A stretch of 64,000 nt of DNA from Pseudoscleropodium purum (Eukaryota; Streptophyta; Bryopsida; Hypnales; Brachytheciaceae): the NCBI GenBank assembly GCA_963969395.1, contig OZ017795.1:36809063-36873062 (forward strand). Reading direction: 5' to 3'. The notes beneath the pieces are model-generated. The model was given only the letters and a program-made list of their open reading frames with translations, was not told the DNA's origin and searched no databases. Positions within the stretch are counted from its first letter, which is position 1. Every line of letters begins with the position of its first letter. Below, piece after piece: positions 23,800-36,290 of this stretch. Made by a program: the position numbers and the translations under genes.

Positions 23800-24460
23800 T
23801 ATAGATTCTATGTCAACCCACCTAGTATCATTGTAATCATACTTAAATTTGTTCTAGAAACATCTTTATTGAAATATTGTAGCATAACTTGAATTTGGCA
23901 AGGGTAGAATTCTTTTTGCTTCCTCCAGCAGTGAAGTTTAACAAATCCACAAGATGTTAGAGAATACCCCATTGCATCTCTACTTTTCAGTGCATCTGTT
24001 GCACTCATCCAATCTACCAAGAGCCTTTATTTGCACCACTCAATATGTTGCCTAGACTCTCCTTCTTTGAGACAACTGTCATTTTATCTATTTTCCTATA
24101 GCCTTAATAGTAGATGCTCTTGCAGTGTTGGAGCACTGTACAAAATAAATACCACAATTTGATTCTAGACCCAAGAAGCAAGTGTTACAGCCATGATGTA
24201 ATCATCATGATTGTTGAAGTATATGGAATGTTTCACTCTTGTCAAATAGTCCTTAGACAAAAAGGGTTTCCCATTCAATTGCAACACCCAAGTTGACTTG
24301 AAGATCAATAGCACTTCGATTGCTACAACTTGTGTAAAGACCTAGCCTAATTGTGAATTTAGGACATTGGCTAGGACATCATATGTTTTGTCTTCCACCA
24401 CACATTGTGAATCTAGACCATTGTTGACAATCTCATCTTCCAACTCTTTTATAGCTGTAG
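23800..24460 (-). pseudogene. Decayed coding remnant, unknown protein
   Basis: Read on the minus strand, a 70-codon open frame (about 23808-24020, from a non-ATG codon) has a gene-like residue mix with Trp, Cys and His in a charged context. Coding-like segments in other frames continue upstream to about 24450, broken by stops. I do not recognise the protein. A transposon-derived gene is the simplest guess given the surroundings. Confidence 0.25.
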
Positions 24461-24468
24461 ATTCAATG

Positions 24469-24696
24469 CACTACAAGAATCTTGTGTTTATTTAGATATG
24501 AAATGTTTAACTTGACGTTGTTTATTTGCGCATTCAACGTAGCAATTCCATGTTTTTATGTCAACATTGACGTTCACTGACGTTCATTGCAACATCGTCA
24601 TTGACAAAAAAACATGGTGTTGCTACATTGAATGCATGAGTAAAAAATGTCAAGTTAGACATTCCATATCTAAACAAACACAAAATTCTTCTAGTG
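24469..24696. mobile_element. CACTA stem-loop MITE, 228 bp
   Basis: The left end is CACTACAAGAATCTTGTG and the right end, inverted, is CACTAGAAGAATTTTGTG. The inverted similarity continues for about 100 bp on each side, so nearly the whole element folds back on itself. A 3-bp duplication ATG flanks it (24466-24468, 24697-24699). CACTACAAGAA is the classic plant CACTA terminus. Confidence 0.85.
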
Positions 24697-24968
24697 ATGG
24701 TTGGTCAGGCCAAGGACAATGCCAACAAAGTCTCTTGCATGACTTCACTATTGCCACCTTTACTGCACATAAGATTCCCAGCCAAACTATATGTCATGAA
24801 TTTAGAGGCTTTTTTTTCAATCAACTATAGTTTAGTAAGCCAATTTTTTTGGCAAGTGTTGTATGTATGGTAGGTGCTATATTCATCCCTTCCAATGCTT
24901 GTTGGGCCAATAGAAAGTGTTCTTGCAATGCATCCACAACTTTGGCATTAGAAGGTATAATGCTTTAA

Positions 24969-25936
24969 CCCTAGACCACCCAAGAGGACAAAAAGTGTCC
25001 TCACATAGTTTTAAATCCAATTGAAAGTGTTGTGGCTTTTGCATCTAATGTCCGAATTCAATAAAATTGGTGGAAAAGTTGCGCTATATCTTCTAGTTTG
25101 TGTGAAAAAATTTTTAGATCAATCCAAAAAGAATCAAATTTTTGGATGCCAATTGAAGTTCACAAGTTCAATTTGAGTTCACCAAACTACATTTGACAAC
25201 TACAACTTCGAGGGCTTGTATTTACTTCATCAAATGTTTGTATTCCATAAAATTTGATGGATTATGTTTCCCTTGTAGTCTAGTTAATGTTGTAAAATTT
25301 TCACATAAATCCAAGCTTCTTTGAATGTTTGGGAGCAATTCGAAGTTCAAAATTCACACATTTATGGATCATAGTGAACTTCGGCGACTTGTTTCTTCTC
25401 CATACAATGTCCATTTCCAATGATTTTTTTTGGAAAAGCTATGCATACTTGTTTAGATTGTGGGCTAAAATTTCACATCAATACAAGAAGTTATGAGTGA
25501 TTGAAAAGCATTTTAGTAGAAGGAGGTTTAGGCTCATATTTGTTTTTGGTAACTTTTCTTGCTATTTTTTGACATTTTAAAGCCATTTTACAAACACATT
25601 GAGTCAATTGAATGATATTTTTTTCCACCAATGTGTTTGTATGTTGGTTTTGAATCACTTCATAGGTTCAAATTTTTTCATTTGAGTAGGTTTAGAAATC
25701 GAAATTCACCTCCAAATGTGTTGCTAGGAAAATTTCAGCATCTTTTATCAACATTAAAACATTATAATCTTGCAATCCATGCGGTCAAATGACTCCAAAT
25801 TTGAGCTGTGTTATCTAGAACATATTCACTACAATTCTATATGGTTGAGATTTCTATAACTTAGTGACATTTAGATTTATAGCACTTCAAAAGCAATGAT
25901 GTTTATGAACCTAAAATGACCTCGGGCCTTCTAGGG
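24969..25936. mobile_element. TTAA-flanked element, copy F, with internal ~180-bp repeats
   Basis: The left end is TTAA plus CCCTAGACCACCCAAGAGG; the right end, inverted, is TTAA plus CCCTAGAAGGCCCGAGG. Both TTAA are intact. The interior is unrelated to copies A-E and contains three diverged tandem units of about 180 bp starting near 25048, 25231 and 25407, each with an AATGT..(A/G)(A/T)TTCCA..-like start and a TTTTCACAT.AATCCAA-like end. No transposase frame is present. Confidence 0.5.
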
Positions 25937-26100
25937 TTAATCACCCAAGTAATAGGTAATTTGACCTTCTTCTAATGGATGCAATTGGGCCCATATATTT
26001 TCCATCTTATTATGCACTTTATTGAATTTCAAGCCGTATTCTCCATACTTGATGGCAAACAATTGATTCAAAGTGTTGGCCCATGTTCACCAATTTGTGG

Positions 26101-26351
26101 TAGGGTTGACAGGACAGTCGGATGTCCAGGACATCCGGACGCGGACGCTGTGTCCGTTGACATTCGCGGTCCCGTCCGCCTATCCGCCCGTCTACCCTGT
26201 CTGCCTCGCCCACCCTATCTGCCCCGTCTGTGCGCCCCACCCATCCGCCTTCTGACGGCGGGAGGGACGTTGCGTCCGCTGACGTTCGTGAGGACGGACG
26301 TCCGAGTTACGGATGCTATTTTGGGGCAGACATACTGATTTGTCAACCCTA
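26101..26351. mobile_element. GC-rich hAT MITE, 251 bp
   Basis: The terminal inverted repeats are TAGGGTTGACA and TGTCAACCCTA, flanked by a perfect 8-bp target-site duplication ATTTGTGG (26093-26100 and 26352-26359). The 8-bp duplication and TAGGGTTG-type ends identify the hAT superfamily. The body is about 60% GC in otherwise AT-rich DNA and is full of GGACG, GTCCG and related words in both orientations. The 119-codon plus-strand frame and the minus frame crossing it are by-products of its composition. Confidence 0.88.
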
Positions 26352-26359
26352 ATTTGTGG

Positions 26360-27584
26360 AAGTCATATGCTCATTCTTGACCATTCATTCTCCATATTTT
26401 GGAAGAAAATTTGCATGAATTATTACCTATTAAGTGAAGTGGCACAAGCACATACACATATCAATTCCTAAAATGTAGTAGCACAACAAAGCTACCAATA
26501 ATCGATCCCAAATTAATAGCACAACAAAGCTACAGGGCAATTGAATATCTATAAAACATTGCTTAATAACAAAGTATTGAACTTCTACTATTTGCTTTGA
26601 ACTTCCAAGAACTGAATGATCATCATGCTCAAACCATAATCTCCATAAGCGGAAGAAAAAACAAATTTTTGAGGCTAGTACAAATTTAGCTCTCAAATCT
26701 GCAATTGGTGAGCAAATTTTTTTGATACAGTCTACACAAATTCACAAGTACATTTTAGTATCTAAGCATCTTTTCTTATGAACATCAGGGGATTACGTAT
26801 TTGATGGGCATTCCACCCTATTGATCAAATGTAGATTGAAGACTGCTTATTTTGTATGGAGCCGATAGTTGGACATTCTAGCAATGGGGGCTTATGCAAA
26901 AAGCAACTCATATTGCAAGATTACGTGATCAAAGTACCCGTTTTATATATGGGCATTCAAAATATTATGGCAAAAGTTCTGCAAGTTGTATTTGGACAAT
27001 GACTAACTGACTATCTCTTTAAAAGTGGGTTGCTTCACTTTTAATTCCACAATTCTAGCTTTTGCAGACCAATGGTTAAGTTTCCCTAACCTTAATTTTT
27101 TTTCATGTCCCTCCTATGACAAACAAGCTCAACAATAATCAAATACCCAACTCTCCTACCACTGGTAGTAGTCCTACAACCTTTCTTATTGATTGCACAA
27201 TCCTCTTTTAAAACCCTCTTTTTAAAATCATTTTATTGAAGTATGTAGATGCATATAGAGCAAGTAAGATTCATAAATGAATTCTTTCCTAGTAGTATAA
27301 AAGCAAAGGCATTCCCTATGTCTAAATGCGCTACTAATTAAAAATGCCTCCCTAACAAACAATGAGTGTTGCAACAAGATGTGACTCACTATACTAAATT
27401 GTACTAGACAATACATCTCCTAGTAAGCCCCTTACATCATATGTAAGCCCATTGTACATACAACTACACTCTCGAAAGCCCATAATATTAAGCCCTCAAA
27501 GTAATTAGCATTGATAGTAAAAGTGGAACATATACCTTCTTTAGTCTTCATTGATGAACCACTGAATCAAGAATGCAAGTCTAG
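26360..27584. other. AT-rich spacer, no gene seen
   Basis: Only short open frames are present. A short direct duplication (TAGCACAACAAAGCTAC near 26480 and 26518) is the only structure noted. Confidence 0.4.
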
Positions 27585-28400
27585 CTAGTTGGAATGTACA
27601 TTGGTACACAACAATTGACTAGGCCATCCATGCCTTCCCATTTGCAAGTTGGTGGATTTGGAATTTATGGTATGAGCTTCATCAACAACCATCATGTGTT
27701 TTGAATCTACCAAGTGATTGCACAAGTTTGCTTCCAAATTCCTCTTAGGAGGGCACATATTCAACAAATCCCAACAATATGGACGTTTGACCTTAAACCA
27801 AAAGCTTTTAGGTTTGGCCATTCCAACATCTCCAACTTCTATAAACTAGGGTATCCTAATAACAAGCTCAAAATTCACCCCTTCCATTATCAAAAGACCC
27901 TCTTGAATTAATTCTTTGTTTTTGGATGGAGATAATAGCATTGATTTTTCCTTGTTGGAAATGTTAGCTATCAAATTGGAGTAGACAAGAAGTTCACATT
28001 ATCCTTGTGACACTACTTTTTTCATGTGCGGCATACTTAGAAGATGGCTTGTTTTGAAGTTAAAAGACAAATTAGCAATAATAACATTTGTATGGTTACT
28101 ACTATCACTACCAAATTCTTTGCAGCATTCCATGCAAGGTAGCCTCATGATCTCCAAACCATCTCAATTCCAAGACTTTAGTACCCACTCATTGTCCTCC
28201 AATGATGCATCTTTCAATTCCATCCTCCATTTTTTTCCTTGTTTTAAGTATCGTTCCATCATGACTCTTGAAATGAGAGTGAATTTCAAACATACATTAG
28301 TGGTTTTGTTGCCCTCACAATTGCTGCTAATCCTTGAGGAACTTGAAGGCTTAGCAAAAATCTTCACTACAACATTGGCCTACAATACAAGCTCCAAATT
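27585..28400 (-). pseudogene. Decayed minus-strand coding remnant with Cys/His motif
   Basis: On the minus strand, gene-like protein sequence can be followed for about 270 codons with a few stops and shifts. The best segment (about 28020-28370) has a charged helix, then a CxxCC motif (CMECC) and about 30 residues later an SHLLSMPH stretch, a Cys/His spacing like that of BED-type zinc fingers of transposases. The segment 27585-27821 continues with a KRPYCWDLL stretch. The plus-strand 168-codon frame over the same place is Leu/Ser-rich and looks like a shadow. It is probably a remnant of a transposon gene; the family is not identified. Confidence 0.35.
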
Positions 28401-29930
28401 AACAGACAATCTCTGGTCCAATTTTCAATGCTTTGTTGGTGATGGGTTAATACCATATATTGGTATTACGTGTGTGAGTCCTATTTTCGTTACTCAAGAC
28501 TCAAGATTTATTTCTTTAAATTTCTTATAGTTTTCAGTGTAGTTTTACATATAAAAAGATATAAATAGAGTATTAGACCAAAATAGGTATTACACATATT
28601 AATATAGCTTTGGGTCCTATTAAACCTAGTTTTCTCTAATAACATCCAAATTCTACTTGTAAATAGCGTAGAACCTACATATTGTAAATCATTAGAAGAA
28701 ATTTTGGGTCTCCAAGAGACTATGAGTAATTAAGCCCTAAGAACACAATGAACGTTGCTAGCAGTGCAATATAACATGGCCAAGAGAGTGCCACATCATT
28801 GGCCAAAATAAATTGGGTTTTTTTTCAACCTTTTTTTGCATTCTAAAAATTAATTAATTAATTAATTTTTTTGAAATTTTTTTGGGAAACAACCAATTGT
28901 CCTCTTTGTTGCATGGGAACAATGATAGGAACAGGCCTGAAATGGGCTGTTGGAGGCCTCAAATTTCATTTAATGAGTAAGCATGTTGGTAGAAATTGTT
29001 GATTCTTTAAATCTATTATACAATGAGACACAAAATGGCTAATTTGGTTAGAAAAAACTATGTAAAAATCCTAAGTAGATTTTCAAAAATAGGTTTCAGT
29101 TTTCCCATTCCATCAATGAAATAGTAGAAAACCCAAATGTTAGCTTACAGGTGAAGAAACTTAAATAGAGCGATGAAAGGCATTTATAACCTAAGTACGG
29201 TGATTTAGAGTGGGAGTCATGCCAAGAGTCCAACGGCACAATTGCTTCGTCAAGATTTCTTTTTGTATAAAAGATTTTCTATTCACTGGAAGTTAAAGGA
29301 GATAACAAGATTTTATGCTCCTTTCTCACATGTGCAAGGCAAGAATATAAACTTACACATCTTTCAGAGAATTCTATGAGAAATTTCTCAAAAAAAATTT
29401 GGAATTTTTTGATAGTTAGAAGATATTCTTTCAAACAGTCAATTGCCAAAATCAAGTATGGAAAATTCTTAGAAGTTATGTTGGGTTTGATAAAAATTTT
29501 ACAAAATATTGTTATAGTTTTGTTTATGCTAATGAAACGCCCCACCAAATTTTGTAACATTTCAATAGTAGAAAGTGCTAAAATTGGCAACGTCCTCCAA
29601 AATCAACAAAAATTGAAGAACATTTGTGGAGTTGATTAGCATATTGAGAGCTGTAGATGGGAATTTTCTATAGATTTAACTATTGATAAATTCCTATAGT
29701 TAAGAGTTTGTTCGCAAGGAGGATTGGTTAATAATAGATAATTATTTAAAGGCGATTTACTAACCCCAAATCGTGCACAATAGAGGATTTCTTTTGAGCA
29801 ATTCCTACCCAAACCAAGTACCATAGATCAAATTACAACTTTCATTATAGTTTAAACCAAGGAATGGAAACTTATCAATTGTTCTTAATTTGTTAATTCA
29901 ATTTTATTCTCTGGCTTCTTAATTAGATCA
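28400..29930. other. AT-rich spacer, fragment shared with copy B
   Basis: No gene is seen. A TTAA-repeat microsatellite lies at about 28850-28868. The stretch about 28795-28985 shares a set of words with 22255-22475 (ATTGGCCAAAA-like, GGGAACAGGCC..AAATGGGCT, then TTTCATTTAATGA-like), indicating a dispersed repeat present twice in the window. Confidence 0.4.
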
Positions 29931-31080
29931 GCAACAACGTTGCAACTATTGATCTTCCTGCTTTTCTGATTGCTCAGCATTTTCAATCAGTTCCTCTTCA
30001 ATTCCAGCTTTCTCCAATTTAACTTCAATTGATTCTTTTTGTTTATGTCTCGCTTCGCTTTCTTTCTCCACAGATTCACATTTTACTTTTCATAATTCAA
30101 TTGATTTACAAAATTTACAATTTCCCATGTCCTTTTTGACTTTGCAGATTTTCTTTCCATCACACTATCATTCAGATTGCAAATTCTATTGATTTCTCTA
30201 CATAATCTCCCGGTCACTATTGAAATTAACTCACAGTATTCCTATAACACTATAGTAATTCATACATTCATGGTGCATACGCCTATGTGCACAATTGACA
30301 TACATACAGAATAATTCAAAGACAGCAATTGATATACAGATAAGCACCCATTTGAATTTCAATAGAATGCCATTTCTTATTTCATATTTAAATTTTACAA
30401 TAGAGTTTACTAACACCACCGCTTCTACACAATAGATCTTACATTTCACCGCAGTATAGAAACTTTCACAATTGTTTCTCTCCACATTAAAATCTACAGC
30501 CCAACCTCAGAATATTTCTATTACACCTCAGACTATCGATTTGACATAACACTCCGTAACCTAAAACTATTGATTCTACCCGATCTGATCTATTGATCTT
30601 ACATTACCAAGAAGCACGCGCATTCTATCGATTTAGCACAACAAATGCTCACACCCAAATCACAATTGAACTCCACCAAATACTACAACAACACCACACA
30701 GACAAAACTATAGCACTCTCAAAACTCCCACACACAATCAAACACCGCCAGCCTTCACCACTGCGGGAGCTCTGGACTCTCTTCTAGACTGAGGGACAAT
30801 CAATAGCTGCCATCCCAATTCAACACATTCGGCTAACAACCGAAATAACCACTTCAATAGTCACACCTCATTCATCCCATTCAACTGATATCAACCACAA
30901 CTATAGATGAAATCCAGGTTGAATCCAAACTAACCAGTAACTATAGAAAATTAACTTCAAAATGCCGAAAGACCATAGAGAAAAACTGAAATTAACCAAT
31001 CAAAACAAAAAATCCACAAAAACTACAATAGTTTACAAACTACAAGAGCACATGACATTAGATTAAAATAAACATAGGAT
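29930..31080. other. Pyrimidine-rich block with recurrent CTATTGATT words
   Basis: This block stands out from its surroundings by higher C content on the plus strand and by the recurrence of CTATTGATT, CTATCGATTT, CAATTGATT and similar words roughly every 30-90 bases, with CTATAG words at the right. No ORF of note is present. It may be a decayed repeat array or the terminal part of an old retrotransposon. Confidence 0.3.
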
Positions 31081-31099
31081 TTTTTCTTATTGTCTTGAA

Positions 31100-33600
31100 T
31101 CTACTTAAGAGCTTAGGCTAGTTTGTTTTGGCAAAAAGGATAAACTCTAAAATTTGGGTTTTTATCTCTTTTTGAGTTTTTAGTCACTGCTAGAGTTCTT
31201 TGAGATTTTGGAGTATGAAAAGGGGATAGGAGATTTTCCTATCTGCACATGACTTTCTAAAGCCAATAGATCAATCTATTTTTGATTTGGAGTTAATCTC
31301 CAAAAGTTAAAAAGTAAAACGAATGTAAAATATTAAATTTGGTAATTTGGAATTAAAATCTTAGTTAATAAGATTACCATGAAGAAATGAGAGGAGGTGG
31401 GTGCACTTGGAAGAGTATTAAAGGACACTTATTCTCCTTTCAATTCACCTCTTTTGGTTCATTTTGAACTTCTCTATATAATTTGAATTCATTTAGTTGG
31501 ATATTTGTCCATTGCGTGTCAAAGTTGCCAACGTGTGTTTTTCAATCATTTTTTAGCTCTATTATTGCTGTTTTACAAGCTTTCTTTGAAGAACATTGGG
31601 GTCCTTTCAAAATTTGTCTTGTTTGCATGTATTTGGAATTTTTTTGGTATGTTTTTGTTGAGTTCTGAAAGTCCTTATATAAATCCTAAAGAGCTCCCTT
31701 TCTATACCTGGGTAATGTCACTTAGGAGGAATTTTAGTGCTTATTATTGTATTTAAAACTTCATTTATGTGTTTGTTGAACTTGTCGTTGTCGTGTTATA
31801 AATTTATATTAATTTACTACTATGATAAGATTTTATTATTTGAAACAAGGAAACTTCTTGATGACACTTCAAGTGGCTTCAAGATGACGCTTATAACTGA
31901 CGAAGCTAATAAAAAGGATTCAGTTTTAGATAAGCTTCATCAGTTTGAGATAGTCTTCTTGATTCTATAGAGTTTATATTTTGATGTAAAGTTTGATTTT
32001 TCAATATCAAACTCTAAGGTTTTTTCTAAGTCTCAAGAAGAAAAACGTCAATTGAATTCTGAATTTGAGTAATTCTTATCTCAATTGTTGGATTAGCCTC
32101 TTTTGTCATTAACTTTTGAACTGTTTTATGAACGCTTGCAAGATGAGGCCGGTCCTTCTCGACCGCCCAAACAACTACATTTAAAACAATGATGGCACAC
32201 GAATATCCAACAAGACACTTGGGCGTTAGTGATTTTGTTACAAATTGGATGTGTTGAATCCGATAGTCGAAAGGTGACGTTCGAAGGAAATTTTGAAGGA
32301 TGAAATGAGGACCAGTATTACTACATGGTCAGACCCATTAAAGGAAGTCGCGGTCATCAACAATGGTTAAAAGGGCCAGTTAACTCCTTAATTAAATCAA
32401 TCGTACGGATTACATTGCCACCACTATCAGAAGCATCCTCAAATTCTTGCAAATGGAATGATCTTTTTCTTGAAACTATAGGTTTTTACCTCTAGTGAAC
32501 ATTTGCTTAAGTATTAAACTTTATTCTATGTATAGAAGTATTTTTTAAAATCATTTGGTGTGTTTGAAAGAGAAAGGAATAGATTCAAATTGTCCTTTCG
32601 TGGATTAAGAAGACATTCATACCTTAAATGCCTTTTCATTGACCAGAAAGGTGTTTTTGTTTAAATAAAGGGATAGATAGGATTTTAAAGAGGTCAAATA
32701 GAAAGGCCAATTAGAAAAGAGATGTTCATGTGGCTTAAATATGGACTGGTGTGGCCTTGAAGTTGGAGAGGGTTCGAGGTTTTTCTTCTTTTTCTTTATA
32801 GTTTTGTTGAAAGAGTACCGTGACTTCGAAGAGAGAGAATTTTTTATATACATGAGATTTTGCAATGAAATTCAAAGGGTTGATCTCTTAAGTTTTTGTG
32901 CTATTAAAGAGACTAAGTTTGCTTGATTTGGATTTATGAATGAAAAGATATGAACATGAGAGTAAGAGAAGATTTGTTGCCACCTAAATGAAGAGGGATA
33001 GAGATTCGAGCAAACACTATGACTTGTAGAATTCACTTCTATTTTTGAAATTTAGAAGCATGAGAGAAATATTTTATATCTTACTATAAGTTTAAATTTC
33101 AAAATATTTGGATCATTTTACTGAAAATTATGAGAGTTTGAAGAAAGGAAGATCTATAGCCTTCTTAGTTAAAGAGTTTGGATGAAGTTTGCAAGTGGAT
33201 GCATTTGGTACATCCTTTCTCCTTTCAAAATTCTTCTTAAGTATTGTTTGGGAAAGTTGGAAAGAGGATCTAATATGGATTTTTTGGATTTTGTCTTGGT
33301 ACCTTCTTCTGTAGCGGACTTTGTCCCATTTTGTATTCGTGGTTAAGCACTTTCAATTTTTAGTTGTATTGTGTTGGTGAGGTCGAATTAATGGTTGGCA
33401 AGACCATTGAATGTGCACCAAGTGGGCAATACTGGTTTCCTTTTGTGGTGAGGCTCGAGTGATGACTAATAGACCATAAAATTTGGTGGTGATGTAGGTG
33501 CAAGTGTAAGTTGCCCTTATTGTATAGATAGTTACAAGTACCCAAGTAGTTATTAAAACTAATTGAAGGTGTTTGCATTTAAGGCTTTCGACTAGTAGTA
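31100..33600 (+). pseudogene. Coding-like remnant, possible retroelement gag region
   Basis: From about 31860 to 32500 the plus strand carries gene-like stretches in alternating frames, including a segment with DEAGPSRPPK and, after about 32200, a run ending near 32495 with WNDLFLE. Stops and shifts break it. Polar, Pro- and charge-rich content before a more structured part suggests a capsid-type or other retroelement protein, but no motif is diagnostic. Flanks (31100-31480, 32500-33600) are spacer with no gene seen. Confidence 0.25.
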
Positions 33601-36290
33601 GATACCAACGAGGTTTTTAAACCTAATTGATGTTGAACACTATTAGATGCCTCGAGTCTTGGATGCAAATAGGTTCGGTAGTTGAAGACAATCTGTATTT
33701 TGAATACTAGATTGGATCAAGAGAAATAAACTTTTCTTCCACATCTTTCAATTGTAGCCATATATCTCGCGTATTCTCAAAGCAAAACGCTTTCACCTCA
33801 CCATTATTGTATTTACGTATTTTTAGTAGTTTTCCAAAATACAACAAAACTTTGATTGTAAGTCTTAGAATTTAAAGGATTAGGAAGAAATCCTTGAAAT
33901 CCATTTAGAATCATTAAAATTTAGATAGAATAACAATTGACTTGTAGAATATCAAAAGTCATTTATTGTTTAGAAGTTGGTGCAATTACTTAGTAGTTTA
34001 AAGTCAACCCTTGACACTAAAATAATTGAAAAGAATAGTGAAAAAGAAAAAAGAAGAGAAGATAAGAGAAAGATTGGGAAGATGACATTGTATTTCTTAC
34101 CCACCTTAAGCCGTAGACAAAAAAATATCAAATAGTCTTGAAAGATGGAAAATGATAGGGAATTTGAAGGAATATACAACTATATTAATAATGATGTTAA
34201 TTTTGAAGTGAATCACTAATTTTTCCTTCTTCTTTTTAATTAACAAAATTAGCCTTTTAAAAATATAACTAAACTACAAGTGTAATTCAAAGTGTTAAAA
34301 TAGGTGTCTATCAGAATGAGATGGATAGAATTGTAGACTTTAGTGAAAGGTTTTCAAAATTGTATTACACTTAGAAATTCAAGATAAATTAAATAAGATA
34401 TTTACGAATGTAGTTTAAAGGTGGTAGTGGATGAAAGTTAATTAAAATCATCCAATGGATGAATGCAAGAAACAAAGGTTGTTTTATAGCATTGTCTATA
34501 GTCTCAAGGGGGGCACTTAGAGTGTCCAATAAAAACCATGAGCAAACAAAACATGAACCCTCTATATACTTTTTGAATTTTAAATTAAAAAAATTAAAAA
34601 AATATTTCCTACTTTGAAATTTTGTATTTTGAATTATTGATATTTTTATTTGTTAACTAATTATTATTAACACTATAGAATTGAAAAATAACTTTCACAC
34701 CCCTATATTATATAGAAAAATTGTCTAGAAAATGAACAAAATTTTTCCAAAAAATAACTCTCTATTGAAAGTTCATTTTGAGTTGAATATTGATTGAATG
34801 GTCATCTAAATGTGTTCCCTATAATTATTTGAGTTAAAAAACATGCCATTTTAGTTCATTTTCAACTTCTTCTAGAAATCATTTCATATTTTATTTGAAT
34901 TGAAAATTTTGGCAATAGAAACCTATTGTCATTATTAAACAAAGCTCAAAAGTTTAGGTTGAAATTATAGTTTATTAAAAATCACTTGTTCACTCATATA
35001 TTGCTACTCCACCCAATGATTGCACTTCTCAAGTCCATAGTACTCATGATTTTTTCAGTAGTACTGTAAAATTTTTTTAAAAATTTAAAAATATATTTAA
35101 TGTATAAACCTTCAAGATGAAGGTACCCTAGGAAGGAAAAGCATAGAAAAAAAATTTAAATAGGAGAACTAGAAAAGTGTAAAATCTCATGAAAATAGGC
35201 ACTTTGATGTTTTAATTTGTAAGAAATTGGAAAAATAATTTTTAAGAACCAAGAAATTGTTAAATTGAGAAGACTTAATGATGAGTAGAGATCACCAAAA
35301 GAATGATCTTGAAACCATTTTCAATGTTCAAAATTGCACGCACAAGGGAGCCCTATTTGCTTGAATGTAGAAGATATAAGATAATGTTTTTTTAAGTTTA
35401 TTTTTGTGGGCACATGCCTCTCTAGTGTGGAAATAGATCACAAAAATTTCAGCTTCAGATCATTAATTTTGGATAGTCCCCAGTATTAAAAACCCTAAAT
35501 TGCAAAGTGTGAGAAATTAGCTAAATTATAATTTAAATATAAAATGGTTTTTGAATAATTTTGAAAATAATTTCTCTTATTATTGTCTAAATATTGATCT
35601 TTACAAAAAAAAATTAAATACATTGGATTCAATCTACAAAAGATATGGCCAATCACAACTTAAAAATTACAAGTGTGACGCAAAATAGTACTAGTGTTTT
35701 TTGCATTCATCCCAATAGGGATGAAATTTGAAATTTAGATAGTAATAAAAATTAAAAAATGAAAGTGAAAATGAAAGTTAATTCCAAGTTGGATTTTGGT
35801 AGAAAAATGTGGATGAAGTTTTAGAGGCCTTTTCAAGGCAAAACTTCATCCATCCATAACTTCCACTAGGATAGTCAAATGAAGATAAGTTTTATATTTT
35901 ATTAAATGGTATAAGTTATTCTTTCACTTTAAGAGTCTAAATTTAGACCATCTTCACTTTTACTCTAAAACCACCGTGACTTATTTAAATGCAAAGGTTA
36001 GGGATAATAAATATAGATTGTAGTTAAGTTTTTGGTTAATTTGCAAAGTAGACATGTTTTGGAGTTAGGAAAAGATTCATTGCTTGGAAGGCACATTGCA
36101 CCAATGTTAGACATCCCTAGGGCAAATTTAACCAAAACTTATAAAACTTGGTTGTGCTCATTATTTACCAAGGGTGGGTAAATAAGTACTCACAACATGT
36201 TTTGAACAAAACTTTGTTTCATTTGCACTCTTTCTTTTAGTTTGGCTAATAAGATTCTTTGATCAATCCAAGATATACTGCTTTTTTGGA
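33600..36290. other. AT-rich spacer, no gene seen
   Basis: This is low-complexity AT-rich DNA without convincing open frames or clear repeats. Confidence 0.4.

Noticed and set aside
25979..26338. 119-codon plus-strand frame, Pro/Arg-rich
   Set aside because: It crosses the boundary of the GC-rich hAT MITE and is explained by that element's composition.
28024..28530. 168-codon plus-strand frame as a gene
   Set aside because: The opposite strand reads as better protein with a Cys/His motif; the plus frame is Leu/Ser-rich shadow sequence.
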